From NCBI RefSeq assembly GCF_900099835.1, contig NZ_FNKP01000001.1:1736001-1800000 (forward strand): DNA of 64,000 nt. Reading direction: 5' to 3'. Positions 35,088 to 44,430 of this stretch are shown here, piece by piece. This stretch comes from Paraburkholderia fungorum. GTDB taxonomy: Bacteria > Pseudomonadota > Gammaproteobacteria > Burkholderiales > Burkholderiaceae. The notes beneath the pieces are model-generated. The model was not told where the DNA came from and searched no databases. It saw only the letters and a list, made by a program, of their open reading frames with translations. Position 1 is the stretch's first letter. Every line of letters begins with the position of its first letter. The translations under genes and the position numbers were made by a program.

Positions 35088-36890
35088 ATGAACGCGCAGC
35101 CATCGACTCCGGCGCATCACTCGGGGCACGCTCGTCCGGCGGATCCGCCTGGCTCCGTGCGCAGGCCGCGCTTGCGGCGCGTCGGCGGCGCGCGCCGTCA
35201 GCATGGCGCGGTTGCGATCGTCGCGGTGATGTTTCTGGTCGTCGCGTTGGCGGCGCTCGCTGCGATCGATGTCGGGAATGTCTTTTTCGTGCGCAGGCAG
35301 TTGCAGCGCACAGCCGATCTGGCGGCTCTGGCGGCGGTGCAGGTGGTCAGCACGCCCAACGGCTGCGCGACCACCGTCTCGACCACCGCGCGGGCGAACG
35401 CGACGGCCAACGGCTTTACTGCCGCCGGCACGACGAAAACGCTTCAGGCGGTCTGCGGACGCTGGACGCCGGGCGCTGCCGCCACGGCCTTCAACAAAAG
35501 CGGCACGCCGGCCAACGCGGTGAGTGTGAACGTCTCGCAGTACGTGCCGTATCTCTTCCTCGTCGGCAAAGGGCAGACGGTGACGGCGTCGTCTGTCGCG
35601 GTTGCGTCGAATGTCGCCGTGTTCTCGCTCGGCACCGGCATCGCGACCCTCAACACGCAGCAATCGGTGTTGCTGAACGCGATTCTGGGCGGCTTGCTGC
35701 ATTCGAACGTGGCATTGAGTGTCGGTGACACGCAAAGCCTCGCGGCGGCGAATATCAATCTGGCCGGGTTGATGACGGCGCTGAACGCAGGGTCGATGCA
35801 AGGTTTGCTGGCGACCTCGGTGAGCTATCAGAAGCTGGTGGTTGCCATGGTCAAGGCGTTGCAGAGCGGCGGCGACACGATCGACGCGGCCATCCTGCAG
35901 ACGCTGGCCGTCACCGTGCCCGGCGGCCAGAACATCAACCTCGGCTACAACAGCAGTACCTCAACCGGGCTGCTCGCGCTCGGACTCGCCAATCCGGATT
36001 CGGCGGCGACCGCGACCATCAACGTGCTCGACACGGTGCTGGCCGCCGCGCAGATCGCGCAGAGCAATTCGAGCGGCACCGCCCCGGTGATCAACGTCGC
36101 GGCGGGGCTGACCGGCGTCGCCGGCATGTCGATGCAGATGATCAATCCGCCCGTGCTGGCGGTCGGCGAGGCCGGTCTCACGCCGCCTGTTACCGCGCGC
36201 ACCTCGGCGATCAAGGTGACGCTCACGCTGGCGGCATTGCCGAGCGTGAACCTCGGCCTGGCGTCGGTCGCGCTGCTCAACACGCCGCTGATGGTGACGC
36301 TCTATGTCGCGCCAGGGACGGCGCAGCTGTCCAATGTCGATTGCGAAAACACCAAGGCGGCCACGACGGTGACGTTCAAGGTGACGCCCGGTCTCGCAGG
36401 GCTATGCCTGGGCGGTGTGACAAATTGCACGCCGGGCAGCGTCGTGCCGCCTGTCAACGTGGCGTCCGTCACTCTGCTGGGCGCCAACGTGCTGAACGTC
36501 TCGCTGGCAGGCCTCGGCCCGGCGCAACTGTCGCCCGGATCGACCGACGTGTCGATCAACGGTTCGTCGGGCAGTTTCAACGTGGTGGCCCAGCCCGTGA
36601 ACTCCAACGCGCTGGGCAGCGATCTTTCGTCGTTGACCTCGATCCTGCTCGGACAACTGTCGAATCCGAATGCCCTGACGCTTCAGGTGCTCGGCAGCAA
36701 TCTTCTGGGCGATCTTCTTTCCAGCGTGATTTCGCTTGTCAGCACCACGCTGTCGCCGTTGCTCCAAAGCATTTTCGGCCTGCTCAACGCAGTGGTCGGT
36801 CCGGTGCTGACGCTGCTCGGCGTTCAGATCGGCACGGCTACCGTCCATAACATGTCGCTGACGTGCGGCGTCCCGCAACTGGTCCAATAG
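35088..36890 (+). CDS. tadG: TadG-like pilus assembly protein
   Basis: The 600-residue protein begins with a basic region and the pseudopilin-like segment [20 protein letters not shown] (the processing Gly and hydrophobic helix), then [20 protein letters not shown], the conserved block of TadG/DUF2134 proteins. The rest is a large Ala/Val/Thr-rich exported domain with Cys pairs. TadG may cap or anchor the pilus. The start is 1 bp after the DUF3613 gene, and the regulator gene begins just after the stop. Confidence 0.9.
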   Translation: MNAQPSTPAHHSGHARPADPPGSVRRPRLRRVGGARRQHGAVAIVAVMFLVVALAALAAIDVGNVFFVRRQLQRTADLAALAAVQVVSTPNGCATTVSTTARANATANGFTAAGTTKTLQAVCGRWTPGAAATAFNKSGTPANAVSVNVSQYVPYLFLVGKGQTVTASSVAVASNVAVFSLGTGIATLNTQQSVLLNAILGGLLHSNVALSVGDTQSLAAANINLAGLMTALNAGSMQGLLATSVSYQKLVVAMVKALQSGGDTIDAAILQTLAVTVPGGQNINLGYNSSTSTGLLALGLANPDSAATATINVLDTVLAAAQIAQSNSSGTAPVINVAAGLTGVAGMSMQMINPPVLAVGEAGLTPPVTARTSAIKVTLTLAALPSVNLGLASVALLNTPLMVTLYVAPGTAQLSNVDCENTKAATTVTFKVTPGLAGLCLGGVTNCTPGSVVPPVNVASVTLLGANVLNVSLAGLGPAQLSPGSTDVSINGSSGSFNVVAQPVNSNALGSDLSSLTSILLGQLSNPNALTLQVLGSNLLGDLLSSVISLVSTTLSPLLQSIFGLLNAVVGPVLTLLGVQIGTATVHNMSLTCGVPQLVQ

Positions 36891-36891
36891 C

Positions 36892-38292
36892 GTGTCCAAG
36901 ATGAGAACCACCACCAAAATCGAGGAACTCGATATCTACGTCTGGGAGGGCAAGGCCGACATCGTCGACCGGGTCGCGCGCTGCATGGCGAGCTTCGACG
37001 TCGAAGTGATCCGCGCGGACGATATCGCGATCTCGCCCGAACGGACCGCGCTGCGGCCGTCGCTCGCGATCATCAGCGTCTCGGTGATCGACAGCGGCGC
37101 GCTGATCCTGCGCGACTGGCAGGCGGCGCACGGCATTCCGGTGGTGTGGGTCGGCGCCGCGCCGCGCGAGCACGATCCGGCGGCGTATCCGTCCGAGTAT
37201 TCGCACATTCTGCCGCTCGATTTCACCTGCGCGGAATTGCGCGGCATGGTGATGAAGCTGGTGCTGCAAATGCGGGCGCACAGTGCCAAAACGCATGAAT
37301 CCGACGCGATGATCGCGAATTCGGAATGCATGCAGGCGTTGCTGCACGAAGTCGACACCTTCGCCGACTGCGACACGAGCGTGCTGGTGCATGGCGAAAC
37401 CGGCGTCGGCAAGGAGCGCATCGCGCAACTGCTGCACGAAAAACACAGCCGCTACGGGCAGGGTCCGTTCGTCGCGGTGAACTGCGGAGCGATCCCGGAC
37501 GGCCTGTTCGAATCGCTGTTTTTCGGTCACTCGAAGGGCTCGTTCACGGGCGCGGTGGTCGCGCATAAAGGCTACTTCGAGCAGGCCGACGGCGGCACGC
37601 TGTTTCTCGACGAAATCGGCGATCTGCCGCTTTATCAGCAGGTCAAGCTGCTGCGCGTGCTGGAGGACAGCGCGGTTACGCGGATCGGCTCGGCGTCGCC
37701 CGTCAAGCTCGATTTCCGGCTGGTGGCGGCGACCAACAAGCATTTGCCGCAACTGGTAAAGGAAGGCACTTTCCGTGCCGATATGTACTACAGGCTCGCG
37801 GTGATCGAGTTGAAGATTCCGTCGCTCGAAGAACGCGGCGCCGTCGACAAGATCGCAATCTTCAAGGCGTTCATTGCGCAGGTGGTCGGTCAGGAGAAGC
37901 TGTCCGCGTTGCCCGATCTGCCGTACTGGCTCGCGGATGCCGTCGCGGATACCTATTTCCCGGGTAACGTACGCGAATTGCGCAACCTGGCGGAGCGGAT
38001 CGGCGTGACGGTGCGGCAGATCGGCGCGTGGGATGCGGCGCGTCTGCAACGCCTGCTGGCGCTGGCGCGCAGCAGTCAGCCGGTGCCCGTGGAAAGCGCC
38101 GCCGAGGTGTTGGTGGATCGCAGTAAATGGGACATGGCGGAGCGCAACCGCGTGCTTGCCGCGCTCGATGCAAACGGCTGGCGCCGGCAGGATACGGCGC
38201 TGTATCTGGGCATCAGCCGCAAGGTTTTGTGGGAGAAAATGCGCAAGTATCAAATTTTTGATGAAGAGCCCGAAACGCGCGAAAGTGAGTAA
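36892..38292 (+). CDS. Sigma-54-type AAA+ transcriptional regulator with atypical receiver domain
   Basis: The 466-residue protein has an N-terminal receiver-like domain (about 1-120) whose expected phospho-acceptor position after strand 3 reads [10 protein letters not shown], with no Asp there. The AAA+ domain carries the Walker [14 protein letters not shown] (about residues 166-178), a GSFTGA loop in place of the usual GAFTGA, and the Walker [14 protein letters not shown]. The C terminus has a Fis-type helix-turn-helix ([20 protein letters not shown] region). It is the last gene of the tad operon and probably controls it or related surface genes. GTG 36892 is used; ATG 36901 is an equally good start. 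Confidence 0.88.
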   Translation: MSKMRTTTKIEELDIYVWEGKADIVDRVARCMASFDVEVIRADDIAISPERTALRPSLAIISVSVIDSGALILRDWQAAHGIPVVWVGAAPREHDPAAYPSEYSHILPLDFTCAELRGMVMKLVLQMRAHSAKTHESDAMIANSECMQALLHEVDTFADCDTSVLVHGETGVGKERIAQLLHEKHSRYGQGPFVAVNCGAIPDGLFESLFFGHSKGSFTGAVVAHKGYFEQADGGTLFLDEIGDLPLYQQVKLLRVLEDSAVTRIGSASPVKLDFRLVAATNKHLPQLVKEGTFRADMYYRLAVIELKIPSLEERGAVDKIAIFKAFIAQVVGQEKLSALPDLPYWLADAVADTYFPGNVRELRNLAERIGVTVRQIGAWDAARLQRLLALARSSQPVPVESAAEVLVDRSKWDMAERNRVLAALDANGWRRQDTALYLGISRKVLWEKMRKYQIFDEEPETRESE

Positions 38293-38338
38293 TAATGGGC
38301 TGTTTGACTAAAACAAAAACTGTTCGAGCAGGAATTAC

Positions 38339-39058
38339 ATGGACCGAAAGTCGAGACTACGACAGATTGCGTTTGCCGCATTCATCTCGTTTGGGGCAGT
38401 GCAAGGCGTGAATGCTCAGGCGCTACAAAACAGCCCGGGCGCTGGCGTCGTTTCCCAGCCAGGCACCACTACGGCGTTGCCGGCAACACCCACATCGCAA
38501 GCCGCACAGGCCGACACCACGGCGCTTACGCCCGACGAAAACAAGCAGTCTGCCGCGGGCAATGTCGCGGAATTGCAGCAGATGATCCGCGGCTCGGATC
38601 TCAGCGAATTGCGCACTACCTATAACGGCAGCTACGGAGCGAGCCTGCTGTTCTACGGCAAGGAAATGACGTTTTACGTCGCGTTGTTCCAGCAGAAAAA
38701 CTTCTGGCGCGTGATCAAGACGCAGGACGCCACGCGTGCCGATCTGATCTACAAGGACTTTGTGCGCCAGACCGTGCAGCTGTCCGATGTGGAGATTCGC
38801 CGCACTCAGCTCGAAGCACAGAAAGCGTTCACGCAGCGCATGATCGCGCTGTCGCAAGATCGCGCGAACCGGCTGCAGGCCGACCTCGACATTGCGCGTC
38901 AGCAGCAGAGCATTGTGGCGAGCCAGCAGCAACAAAGCCGTGCCGAAGCTACGGCATTGGCTCAGCAGAAGACGGTCGCGCAAGACCAGTTGCGTGCCGC
39001 ACAGCGTCAGGTTCGCGAGTTGCAGCGCGAACTGGAAAGCGGCCTGCCTCCGCACTGA
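38339..39058 (+). CDS. DUF2968 coiled-coil exported protein
   Basis: The 239-residue protein has a signal peptide cut near GVNAQA, a Thr/Ala/Pro linker and the DUF2968 core. That core contains LQQMIRGSDLSELRTTYNGS and FYGKEMTFYVALFQQKNFWR, followed by a long coiled coil rich in Gln, Ala and Arg (about residues 140-235). The ATG at 38339 has AGGAA 7 bp upstream. It lies 46 bp after the regulator gene in the same direction. Function unknown. Bases 39059-39454 downstream hold no supportable gene. Confidence 0.86.
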   Translation: MDRKSRLRQIAFAAFISFGAVQGVNAQALQNSPGAGVVSQPGTTTALPATPTSQAAQADTTALTPDENKQSAAGNVAELQQMIRGSDLSELRTTYNGSYGASLLFYGKEMTFYVALFQQKNFWRVIKTQDATRADLIYKDFVRQTVQLSDVEIRRTQLEAQKAFTQRMIALSQDRANRLQADLDIARQQQSIVASQQQQSRAEATALAQQKTVAQDQLRAAQRQVRELQRELESGLPPH

Positions 39059-39454
39059 GTGCGATGGGCTGAGGCTGGTGAGACGGGCGGGCGACGCGGT
39101 GGCGATAGCGAAGTCCGCCTGGTTTTCATTGGCGTGATGATCCGGCTGTCATCCGTTCTTTTGCGATGGCGGTCGTTCTTCCGGAAATGCGCTTTATTTC
39201 GTGCCGGTTGCGAGACTGTTTAGCTTGTGCACCGGGCACCGATTCTCGTGGCACCCCAAGTTCATCTTTGTTTTGTTGCGCAGCCCCGTTCGTTTGACGG
39301 ATGCTTCTGTCTACGCACGCAAATGCATTAACGCGGGCATTGCAAAACCACACCGCAAGCCTCGCACTAACGCAAACAGGCGGTGGCGCAAAAACAGCCC
39401 CACGCAAACCTGCGGCAAGAAACTCAGCCCGCAACCCAAACCGCGTCGCAAGTC

Positions 39455-39643
39455 CTAACGCTTTTTCTTTCCCTCCGAAGACGCTTCCGTTGCAGTCGTT
39501 TTACGCGGTTCGGCCGGATCGACGGCAATGGGATCGCTGGCAGGAAAGCTTTCCTCGAGCGCCTCGTCGAGACGGCTGTCCATCGACTCGGCAGGCGACG
39601 CACTGCTCGCTGGTTTAGGTTCTGGGTGCTTCTTGCTGGTCAT
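39455..39643 (-). CDS. Small acidic protein with ESFPASDP motif
   Basis: The 62-residue product MTSKKHPEPKPASSASP continues to LDEALEESFPASDPIAVDP, a short motif that recurs in small uncharacterised proteobacterial proteins. It ends with a basic stretch (EGKKKR). The start at 39643 has GGAG 7 bp upstream, so this is a real small gene, not a shadow; the frame is open further upstream without a conserved sequence. No partner is evident nearby. Role unknown; its charge pattern suggests a disordered protein. Confidence 0.7.
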   Translation of the reverse strand: MTSKKHPEPKPASSASPAESMDSRLDEALEESFPASDPIAVDPAEPRKTTATEASSEGKKKR

Positions 39644-40023
39644 GACGTGCTCCGTTAGAAGAGGGGCGACGAATTCAGCATAGCGCATAGTCAGCGTCGG
39701 CGAACATCGGCTGAACGGCATAGGACGCTACGCCGTAAGCGTTGTGTTCAGAGTGGGACGTTCAACGTGCTCGGGGGCACGCATGCAAACTTATCCGTTG
39801 CACTGTCGGGTGACAATTCGTTTTCCGTGTCTCCGCCGACGTCGCTCAAAAGCGAAGCATAAAAATACCGGCGAGCTATGAGCCCACCATCGGACGGCAA
39901 ATCACATGAACCGGAAAAAAGCTACGGACGCGCAGCGCCTGAACGCTTTACACGTTGGCGAGACAAAACTGGAACAACTGGATTGGACGACGAAGTTGGG
40001 CGACAAATCAACCGGCGCCGCGC

Positions 40024-40179
40024 ATGCTAAACGTCCTGTACTGGGGACGCCGCGTGCTGGCGGTCAAAGGCGGATTTGAGCTGACGAAGCAGGAGGTGAA
40101 ACGACTGGAGAGGATTTTTGCAGCGGCTCGGCCATGTGTCGGAGTAACTGACTTGCAGGACATAACCGAGCGCTGTTGA
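40024..40179 (+). CDS. Possible small protein, 51 residues, unassigned
   Basis: From the ATG at 40024 the product MLNVLYWGRRVLAVKGGF continues to ELTKQEVKRLERIFAA and ends at a TGA in front of hfq2. The frame is open upstream to a TTG at 39955. The basic and hydrophobic spacing looks protein-like, but no family is recognised and no clear ribosome site is seen. It may be a remnant. Bases 39644-40023 otherwise hold nothing supportable. Confidence 0.3.
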   Translation: MLNVLYWGRRVLAVKGGFELTKQEVKRLERIFAAARPCVGVTDLQDITERC

Positions 40180-40185
40180 AGCGGC

Positions 40186-40683
40186 TTATTCGTGGCTGCT
40201 GCTGCCGCCGCCATGATTGCCGCCACCATGGTTGCCGCCGTCGCCGCCACCCGTGCCGAACAGGCGTCGGCGACGCGTGACGACCACCGGGCCATCCGAC
40301 GAACCGCTGCGCTCGGAAGACGAGCGCTCGGACGGCGAGCGGTCTGAAGACGGCGCGCCATACGACTCGCGAGGCTCACGCGGTTCACGATGCTCGCGCG
40401 GTTCACGCGAACCGTGCGGCCCGCGCGTGTTGTGCTCGCCGTGCGACGGGCGGCCCGCGCGCGGTGCCGGACGCGTGCCGGTGTCGAGCTGGATCGTCGA
40501 GATCGCGCGCTTGTAGATGCCTTGCAGGCCGACAGGCGTGCGCAGCATCACCAGGTACTGATCGAACGACTCGATACACCCGGTCAGGCGAATGCCGTTG
40601 ACGAGGTAGATTTCGACGCGCTTACGCTCTTTGCGCGCAGCGTTCATGAAGTCGTTTTGCGGATGCGATTCTGCGGAAGCCAT
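40186..40683 (-). CDS. hfq2: Hfq2-type RNA chaperone with long C-terminal tail
   Basis: The 165-residue product has a complete Sm fold near its N terminus: [19 protein letters not shown] (Sm1) and [13 protein letters not shown] (Sm2). Compared with E. coli Hfq, where Sm2 reads YKHAIST, His57 is replaced by Arg, and FDQF is FDQY here. The remaining 100 residues are a disordered tail rich in Arg, Glu, Ser, Pro and Gly with a final Gly/His/Asn-rich section. Burkholderia species carry a canonical Hfq elsewhere and a longer second copy of this type. The ATG at 40683 was chosen over a TTG six bases upstream. Confidence 0.9.
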   Translation of the reverse strand: MASAESHPQNDFMNAARKERKRVEIYLVNGIRLTGCIESFDQYLVMLRTPVGLQGIYKRAISTIQLDTGTRPAPRAGRPSHGEHNTRGPHGSREPREHREPREPRESYGAPSSDRSPSERSSSERSGSSDGPVVVTRRRRLFGTGGGDGGNHGGGNHGGGSSSHE

Positions 40684-41065
40684 GGACAATTCGAGTTAGA
40701 AAGACAGTGGTTCGCCGCAATTCTACCCTGTGTGGGGGCAGAGCGCGTCGGTGGGCGAACTGGGTCCACTATACCGGCTTGGGGACACATAAGCATCCGA
40801 TTACTATTGGCTGTAACGTTGAGTTACGAATCTGCGGACGAATGGCGTGTTCTGCCGACATACCCAGGTCATCGCCGCAAGGCTGGCGGAAAAAGAAGGC
40901 GAAAGGGTTTAAGCCTGGTGGAATAAATCACGCGCTGCCCGCGTTAAGTCATGCATGGCGGTGCTGCATGTCGAGCGTGGCCGTGCAGCCGGTGGCCGGG
41001 TGTCGGCCGAATGCCGCGCGGCACGCGAAGGCAGCGTCGGGACGTTGTTCATCAGGAGACTCATC
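40684..41065. promoter_or_regulatory. Intergenic region between hfq2 and the sigma-factor operon; candidate ECF promoter
   Basis: No gene is seen here. GGAATAA (40920-40926) followed after 15 bp by CGTT (40942-40945) resembles an ECF-type -35/-10 pair about 100 bp before the lipoprotein start and could be an autoregulated promoter. A GTAAC N5 GTTAC repeat lies at 40813-40827. Both are weak calls. Confidence 0.3.
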
Positions 41066-41203
41066 ATGACGATTTCGCGTATCTTTTCCGCAGTTTTCGT
41101 GCTGCTGGCCCTTGCGTTCGGTTCGCTGGCGACCAGCGGCTGCACGTCGACCGACAGCGGTGCGTCGAGTTCCAGTGGAAGCGGCAGCACCGGCGGCTAC
41201 TGA
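41066..41203 (+). CDS. Tiny exported protein, possible lipoprotein, upstream of the ECF sigma factor
   Basis: The 45-residue product has a hydrophobic N-terminal signal (ISRIFSAVFVLLALAFGSLA) followed by TSGC, a weak lipobox, and then a short Ser/Thr/Gly tail ending STGGY. AGGAGA lies 7 bp upstream of the ATG. The mature part is about 20 residues, too small for an enzyme. It lies 14 bp before the sigma factor start in the same direction, so the three genes look like one unit. Confidence 0.7.
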   Translation: MTISRIFSAVFVLLALAFGSLATSGCTSTDSGASSSSGSGSTGGY

Positions 41204-41217
41204 ATGTCCCTACGCGG

Positions 41218-41775
41218 GTGACTTTTGAAGCCGAAGTGATTGCGTGGCTCCCGCAGTTGCGCCGCTATGCGCGCGCACTGACGGGCGATCGCGCATGGGC
41301 CGACGATCTGGTTCAGGATACGGCGGAGCGTGCGCTTGCGCGCTGGTCCGCGTTCCGCCCCAACAGCAATTTGCGGGCATGGCTACTGACCATCCTGCGG
41401 CATCTTTACATCGACCAGTTGCGCGGCCGCCGCGAGATTGCCGTCGACGATGAAAGCGCGCCGTGGCGCAACCTTGAAGCGCCGCAGGGCGAAGTCGACG
41501 GACTGGTGTTGCGCGATCTGCAGCGGGCGCTGTATTGCCTGCCGGTCGAGCAGCGCGAAGTGCTACTGCTGGTTTGCGTGGAGGAACTGTCGTATCAGGA
41601 GGCGTCGAGCGCGCTCGGCGTGCCGATCGGCACGGTGATGTCGCGGCTGTCGCGCGCGCGTGAGCATATGCGCGTGCTGCTGACGGAAGGGCCGGCGCAG
41701 GGCGCGGCTCAGGACAGTACGCCGGGGACGGCGCGCAAGCCTCCGCCGTTGAAAGTAGTGAGAAATCCGCGATGA
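41218..41775 (+). CDS. RNA polymerase sigma factor, ECF/sigma-70 family
   Basis: The 185-residue protein has region 2 (RYARALTGDRAWADDLVQDT, with LRAWLLTILRHLYIDQLRGR covering 2.3-2.4) and region 4 (LPVEQREVLLLVCVEELSYQ followed by VPIGTVMSRLSRAREHMR), the standard ECF plan. The tail is Pro/Ala/Lys-rich. The GTG at 41218 is the first in-frame start; the ATG at 41204 is in another frame. The stop overlaps the anti-sigma start by ATGA, so the two are translationally coupled. It directs transcription of an unknown regulon. Confidence 0.9.
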   Translation: MTFEAEVIAWLPQLRRYARALTGDRAWADDLVQDTAERALARWSAFRPNSNLRAWLLTILRHLYIDQLRGRREIAVDDESAPWRNLEAPQGEVDGLVLRDLQRALYCLPVEQREVLLLVCVEELSYQEASSALGVPIGTVMSRLSRAREHMRVLLTEGPAQGAAQDSTPGTARKPPPLKVVRNPR

Positions 41776-42746
41776 ATAACGACGACTACGATCACAGCTT
41801 GCCCGAGGGGCTCGATCTGCGGGCGCTGTCGGCGTTCGTCGACGGCGAGTTGCCGGAAGCGCAGCGCGTCGAGGTCGAGGCGAAGCTCGCCCAGCATCCG
41901 CAGGCGGCGGCGAAGGTGGCGGCGTGGCGCGCGCAGAAGGCCGCGCTGCGCGCTTTGTGCGGGATTTCGCCGCGCGGTGACCGGGGCGCGCGCGCTTATG
42001 GCGTCGTGAACGACGACGACCCGGAGGAGGCGCGTGACCGCAACGACGGCAACGACGGCAGCGACCGCATCAACCGGGACGAAGAACATGCCGATTCCCG
42101 GCACGTCTATGCCAACGCGAATCCCGCTCCCCGCATCGACGCGGACGAACCCGCTTTCATCGTCATTCGCAGGCCGGTTCCGTGGTGGCAACGCGTCGGC
42201 GTCGCCGCATGCTGGCTGGCGGCGGGCGCGGGACTCGCACTCGCCGTCGGGCCGCTCGCGCCGCGTCTGACGGGCGGCGCATGGCGTGGTCTCGGTGGCC
42301 AGCCTCCCGGCTTTGCGCAGCGCGCGGATATCGCGTATGCGGTGTACTCGCCGGAGCGGCGTCATCCGGTGGAAGTCGCGGCGAGCGACGAGGAGCATCT
42401 GATCAACTGGCTCTCCAAGCGGCTAAACCGTCCGCTGTCGGTGCCGTCATTGCAGGAGTATGGCTACTCGCTGGTCGGCGGGCGGCTGCTGCCCGGCGAG
42501 GCGGGACCCGCAGCGCAGTTCATGTACGAAAACCACGAGGGCGCGCGTCTGACGCTGTATGTGACCGGCATCGCGCGCGACGAAACCGAGTTCCGTCTGT
42601 TCCGCGACGGCAACCGGCGCACCTTCTACTGGATCAGCGACGGCATGGGTTATGCGTTATCGGGAGCGATCGCGGAGGGCAAGCTGCGCTCGATGGCCAT
42701 CGACGTGTGCAGCGCGTTGGGCGGGAAGCCGGAGGCCTGGCAGTAG
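41772..42746 (+). CDS. Membrane anti-sigma factor
   Basis: This 324-residue protein follows the sigma gene with an ATGA overlap. The N-terminal domain (DLRALSAFVDGELPEAQRVE) matches the anti-sigma helical fold. An Asp/Arg/Asn-rich linker of about 40 residues with stretches such as NDDDPEEARDRND follows. A single membrane helix (VGVAACWLAAGAGLALAVG) precedes a periplasmic domain with YSPERRHPVEVAA and RRTFYWISDGMGYALSG. It should hold the sigma factor inactive until an envelope signal. No zinc HxxxCxxC motif is seen. Confidence 0.85.
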   Translation: MNNDDYDHSLPEGLDLRALSAFVDGELPEAQRVEVEAKLAQHPQAAAKVAAWRAQKAALRALCGISPRGDRGARAYGVVNDDDPEEARDRNDGNDGSDRINRDEEHADSRHVYANANPAPRIDADEPAFIVIRRPVPWWQRVGVAACWLAAGAGLALAVGPLAPRLTGGAWRGLGGQPPGFAQRADIAYAVYSPERRHPVEVAASDEEHLINWLSKRLNRPLSVPSLQEYGYSLVGGRLLPGEAGPAAQFMYENHEGARLTLYVTGIARDETEFRLFRDGNRRTFYWISDGMGYALSGAIAEGKLRSMAIDVCSALGGKPEAWQ

Positions 42747-42829
42747 GGCGGCCGCACAAGCGCGCAGCGACGCCTGCCCGCAGAACCCATCGCCACCTCT
42801 TGCGCCCATCGACCGCAAAGGAAACCTCC

Positions 42830-44416
42830 TTGCCCACACTCCTGCCGCCGACACTATCCGCTGCCCAGTTCGATCAGGCGCTCGCCAGCTGGCGGCAGGT
42901 CATTGGCGAGGCGCACGTCGTCACATCCGCTGCCGGTCTTGCCACTTATCTCGATCCATTCGCGCCCGGCGAGCGCGCGGCGTTTTCCGCCAGCGCCGCG
43001 CTGCTGCCCGCATCGGTCGATGAGATTCGCGCGGTGCTGCGCATCGCCAATCAATATCGCATTCCGCTCTGGACGGTCTCCACCGGACGCAATTTCGCGT
43101 ACGGCGGCGCGGCGCCGCGTCTGTCCGGATCGGTCGTGCTCGATCTGCAGCGGATGAACCGCATCATCGAGGTCAACGAAACGCTCGCGTACGCGCTCGT
43201 CGAACCCGGCGTGAGCTACTTCGATCTGTACGCGCATCTGCGCGACAAGGGTTATCGGCTATGGGTCGATCCGCCCGCGGCCGGCTGGGGCAGCGTGGTC
43301 GGCAACACGCTAGAACGGGGCTTCGGCTACACCGCTTACGGCGATCACGCGGCGAAGCAATGCGGGATGGAAGTGGTGCTCGCCAACGGCGACGTGGTGC
43401 GCACAGGCATGGGCGGGATCGAAACCGGCACGGCGTGGCAGCTTTTTCAGCCTGGCTACGGCCCGTCGTTCGACGCCATGTTCATGCAGTCGAACTACGG
43501 CATCGTCACCAAACTCGGCGTCTGGCTGATGCCTGCACCGCCTGCGTATCTGCTCGGCGAAATCCAGTTTCGCCACGAGGCCGACCTCGAAACCATCGTC
43601 GATATCCTGCGGCCGTTGCGGCTCGACGAGACGATCCGCAACCATGTGGTGATCGAAGGCGGCTTGCGCCGGGCGGCGGGGTTGTCGTCGCGCAGGCAGT
43701 GGTACGAGGGCGCTGGCGCGATGCCCGAAAGCGCGGTGGCCGCGATGCTCGACAAGCTGGACGTAGGCCGCTGGAATCTGCATTTCGCGCTCTACGGCAC
43801 CCCCGAACTGATCGACGCGCGTTACGCGATCGTGCAGCGCGCGTTCGCGCGTGTGCCCGGCGCGAGGCTGTCCGCCGCGCGCTATTCGGGCGCGGCGGAT
43901 GACAGGCAGCCCACCGGCGGCGGCGACCGCAACCTCGCCGGCATTCCGTCGATGAGCGCCTTCCGCATGCTCGACTGGCGCGGCGGCGCGGGCGCGCACG
44001 TGGACTTCGCGCCGCTCTGTCCGGCGACTGGCCGCGACGCGTTGCGTCAGTACACGATGGTCAAGTCACGAGCCGCCGAATATGGCTTCGATTACTACGG
44101 CGGCTTTACGGCCGGCGAGCGTCATCTGCATCACATTTTTGCGGCGATTTTCGATCGCGGCGACGCGGACCAGGTCGAGCAGGCCGGTGCGCTATTGCGC
44201 TCGCTGATGAGCGATGCGCGCGCGGCGGGCTATGGCGAATATCGCTCGCATCTCGCGTATATGGATTTCGCGGCGGCCCAGTACAGCTTCAACGATGGTG
44301 CGTTGCTGCGGCTATCGGAAACGATCAAGGATGCACTGGACCCCAACGGTATTCTCGCGCCGGGCAAGCAGGGGATCTGGCCCGCTGCATGGCGCGACCG
44401 GCGGGGTTATACGTGA
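42830..44416 (+). CDS. FAD-linked oxidase of the vanillyl-alcohol oxidase / 4-cresol dehydrogenase family
   Basis: The 528-residue product starts at TTG 42830 with AAGGA 7 bp upstream. The PP-loop FAD domain reads LLPASVDEIRAVLRIANQYR, WTVSTGRNFAYGGAAPR and GSVVGNTLERGFGYTAYGDH (about residues 60-180). The C-terminal cap ends with AQYSFNDGALLRLSETIKDA and LDPNGILAPGKQGIWP, nearly the same as in the flavoprotein subunit of 4-cresol dehydrogenase and in eugenol hydroxylase. The enzymes act on phenolic alkyl or benzylic carbons. No cytochrome c subunit is near. The natural substrate is unknown. It lies 83 bp after the anti-sigma gene. Confidence 0.85.
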   Translation: MPTLLPPTLSAAQFDQALASWRQVIGEAHVVTSAAGLATYLDPFAPGERAAFSASAALLPASVDEIRAVLRIANQYRIPLWTVSTGRNFAYGGAAPRLSGSVVLDLQRMNRIIEVNETLAYALVEPGVSYFDLYAHLRDKGYRLWVDPPAAGWGSVVGNTLERGFGYTAYGDHAAKQCGMEVVLANGDVVRTGMGGIETGTAWQLFQPGYGPSFDAMFMQSNYGIVTKLGVWLMPAPPAYLLGEIQFRHEADLETIVDILRPLRLDETIRNHVVIEGGLRRAAGLSSRRQWYEGAGAMPESAVAAMLDKLDVGRWNLHFALYGTPELIDARYAIVQRAFARVPGARLSAARYSGAADDRQPTGGGDRNLAGIPSMSAFRMLDWRGGAGAHVDFAPLCPATGRDALRQYTMVKSRAAEYGFDYYGGFTAGERHLHHIFAAIFDRGDADQVEQAGALLRSLMSDARAAGYGEYRSHLAYMDFAAAQYSFNDGALLRLSETIKDALDPNGILAPGKQGIWPAAWRDRRGYT

Positions 44417-44430
44417 CGTGGAATCGTTCG

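Noticed and set aside
39201..39458. A small basic plus-strand frame of 85 codons ending KPRRKS
   Set aside because: No ribosome site, no recognisable family, low-complexity basic tail and an unusual composition. It probably is intergenic sequence.
39906..40080. A 57-codon frame starting ATG 39906
   Set aside because: It has no ribosome site and lies out of frame over the equally uncertain 40024-40179 frame. Neither has family support; only the latter was listed at low confidence.
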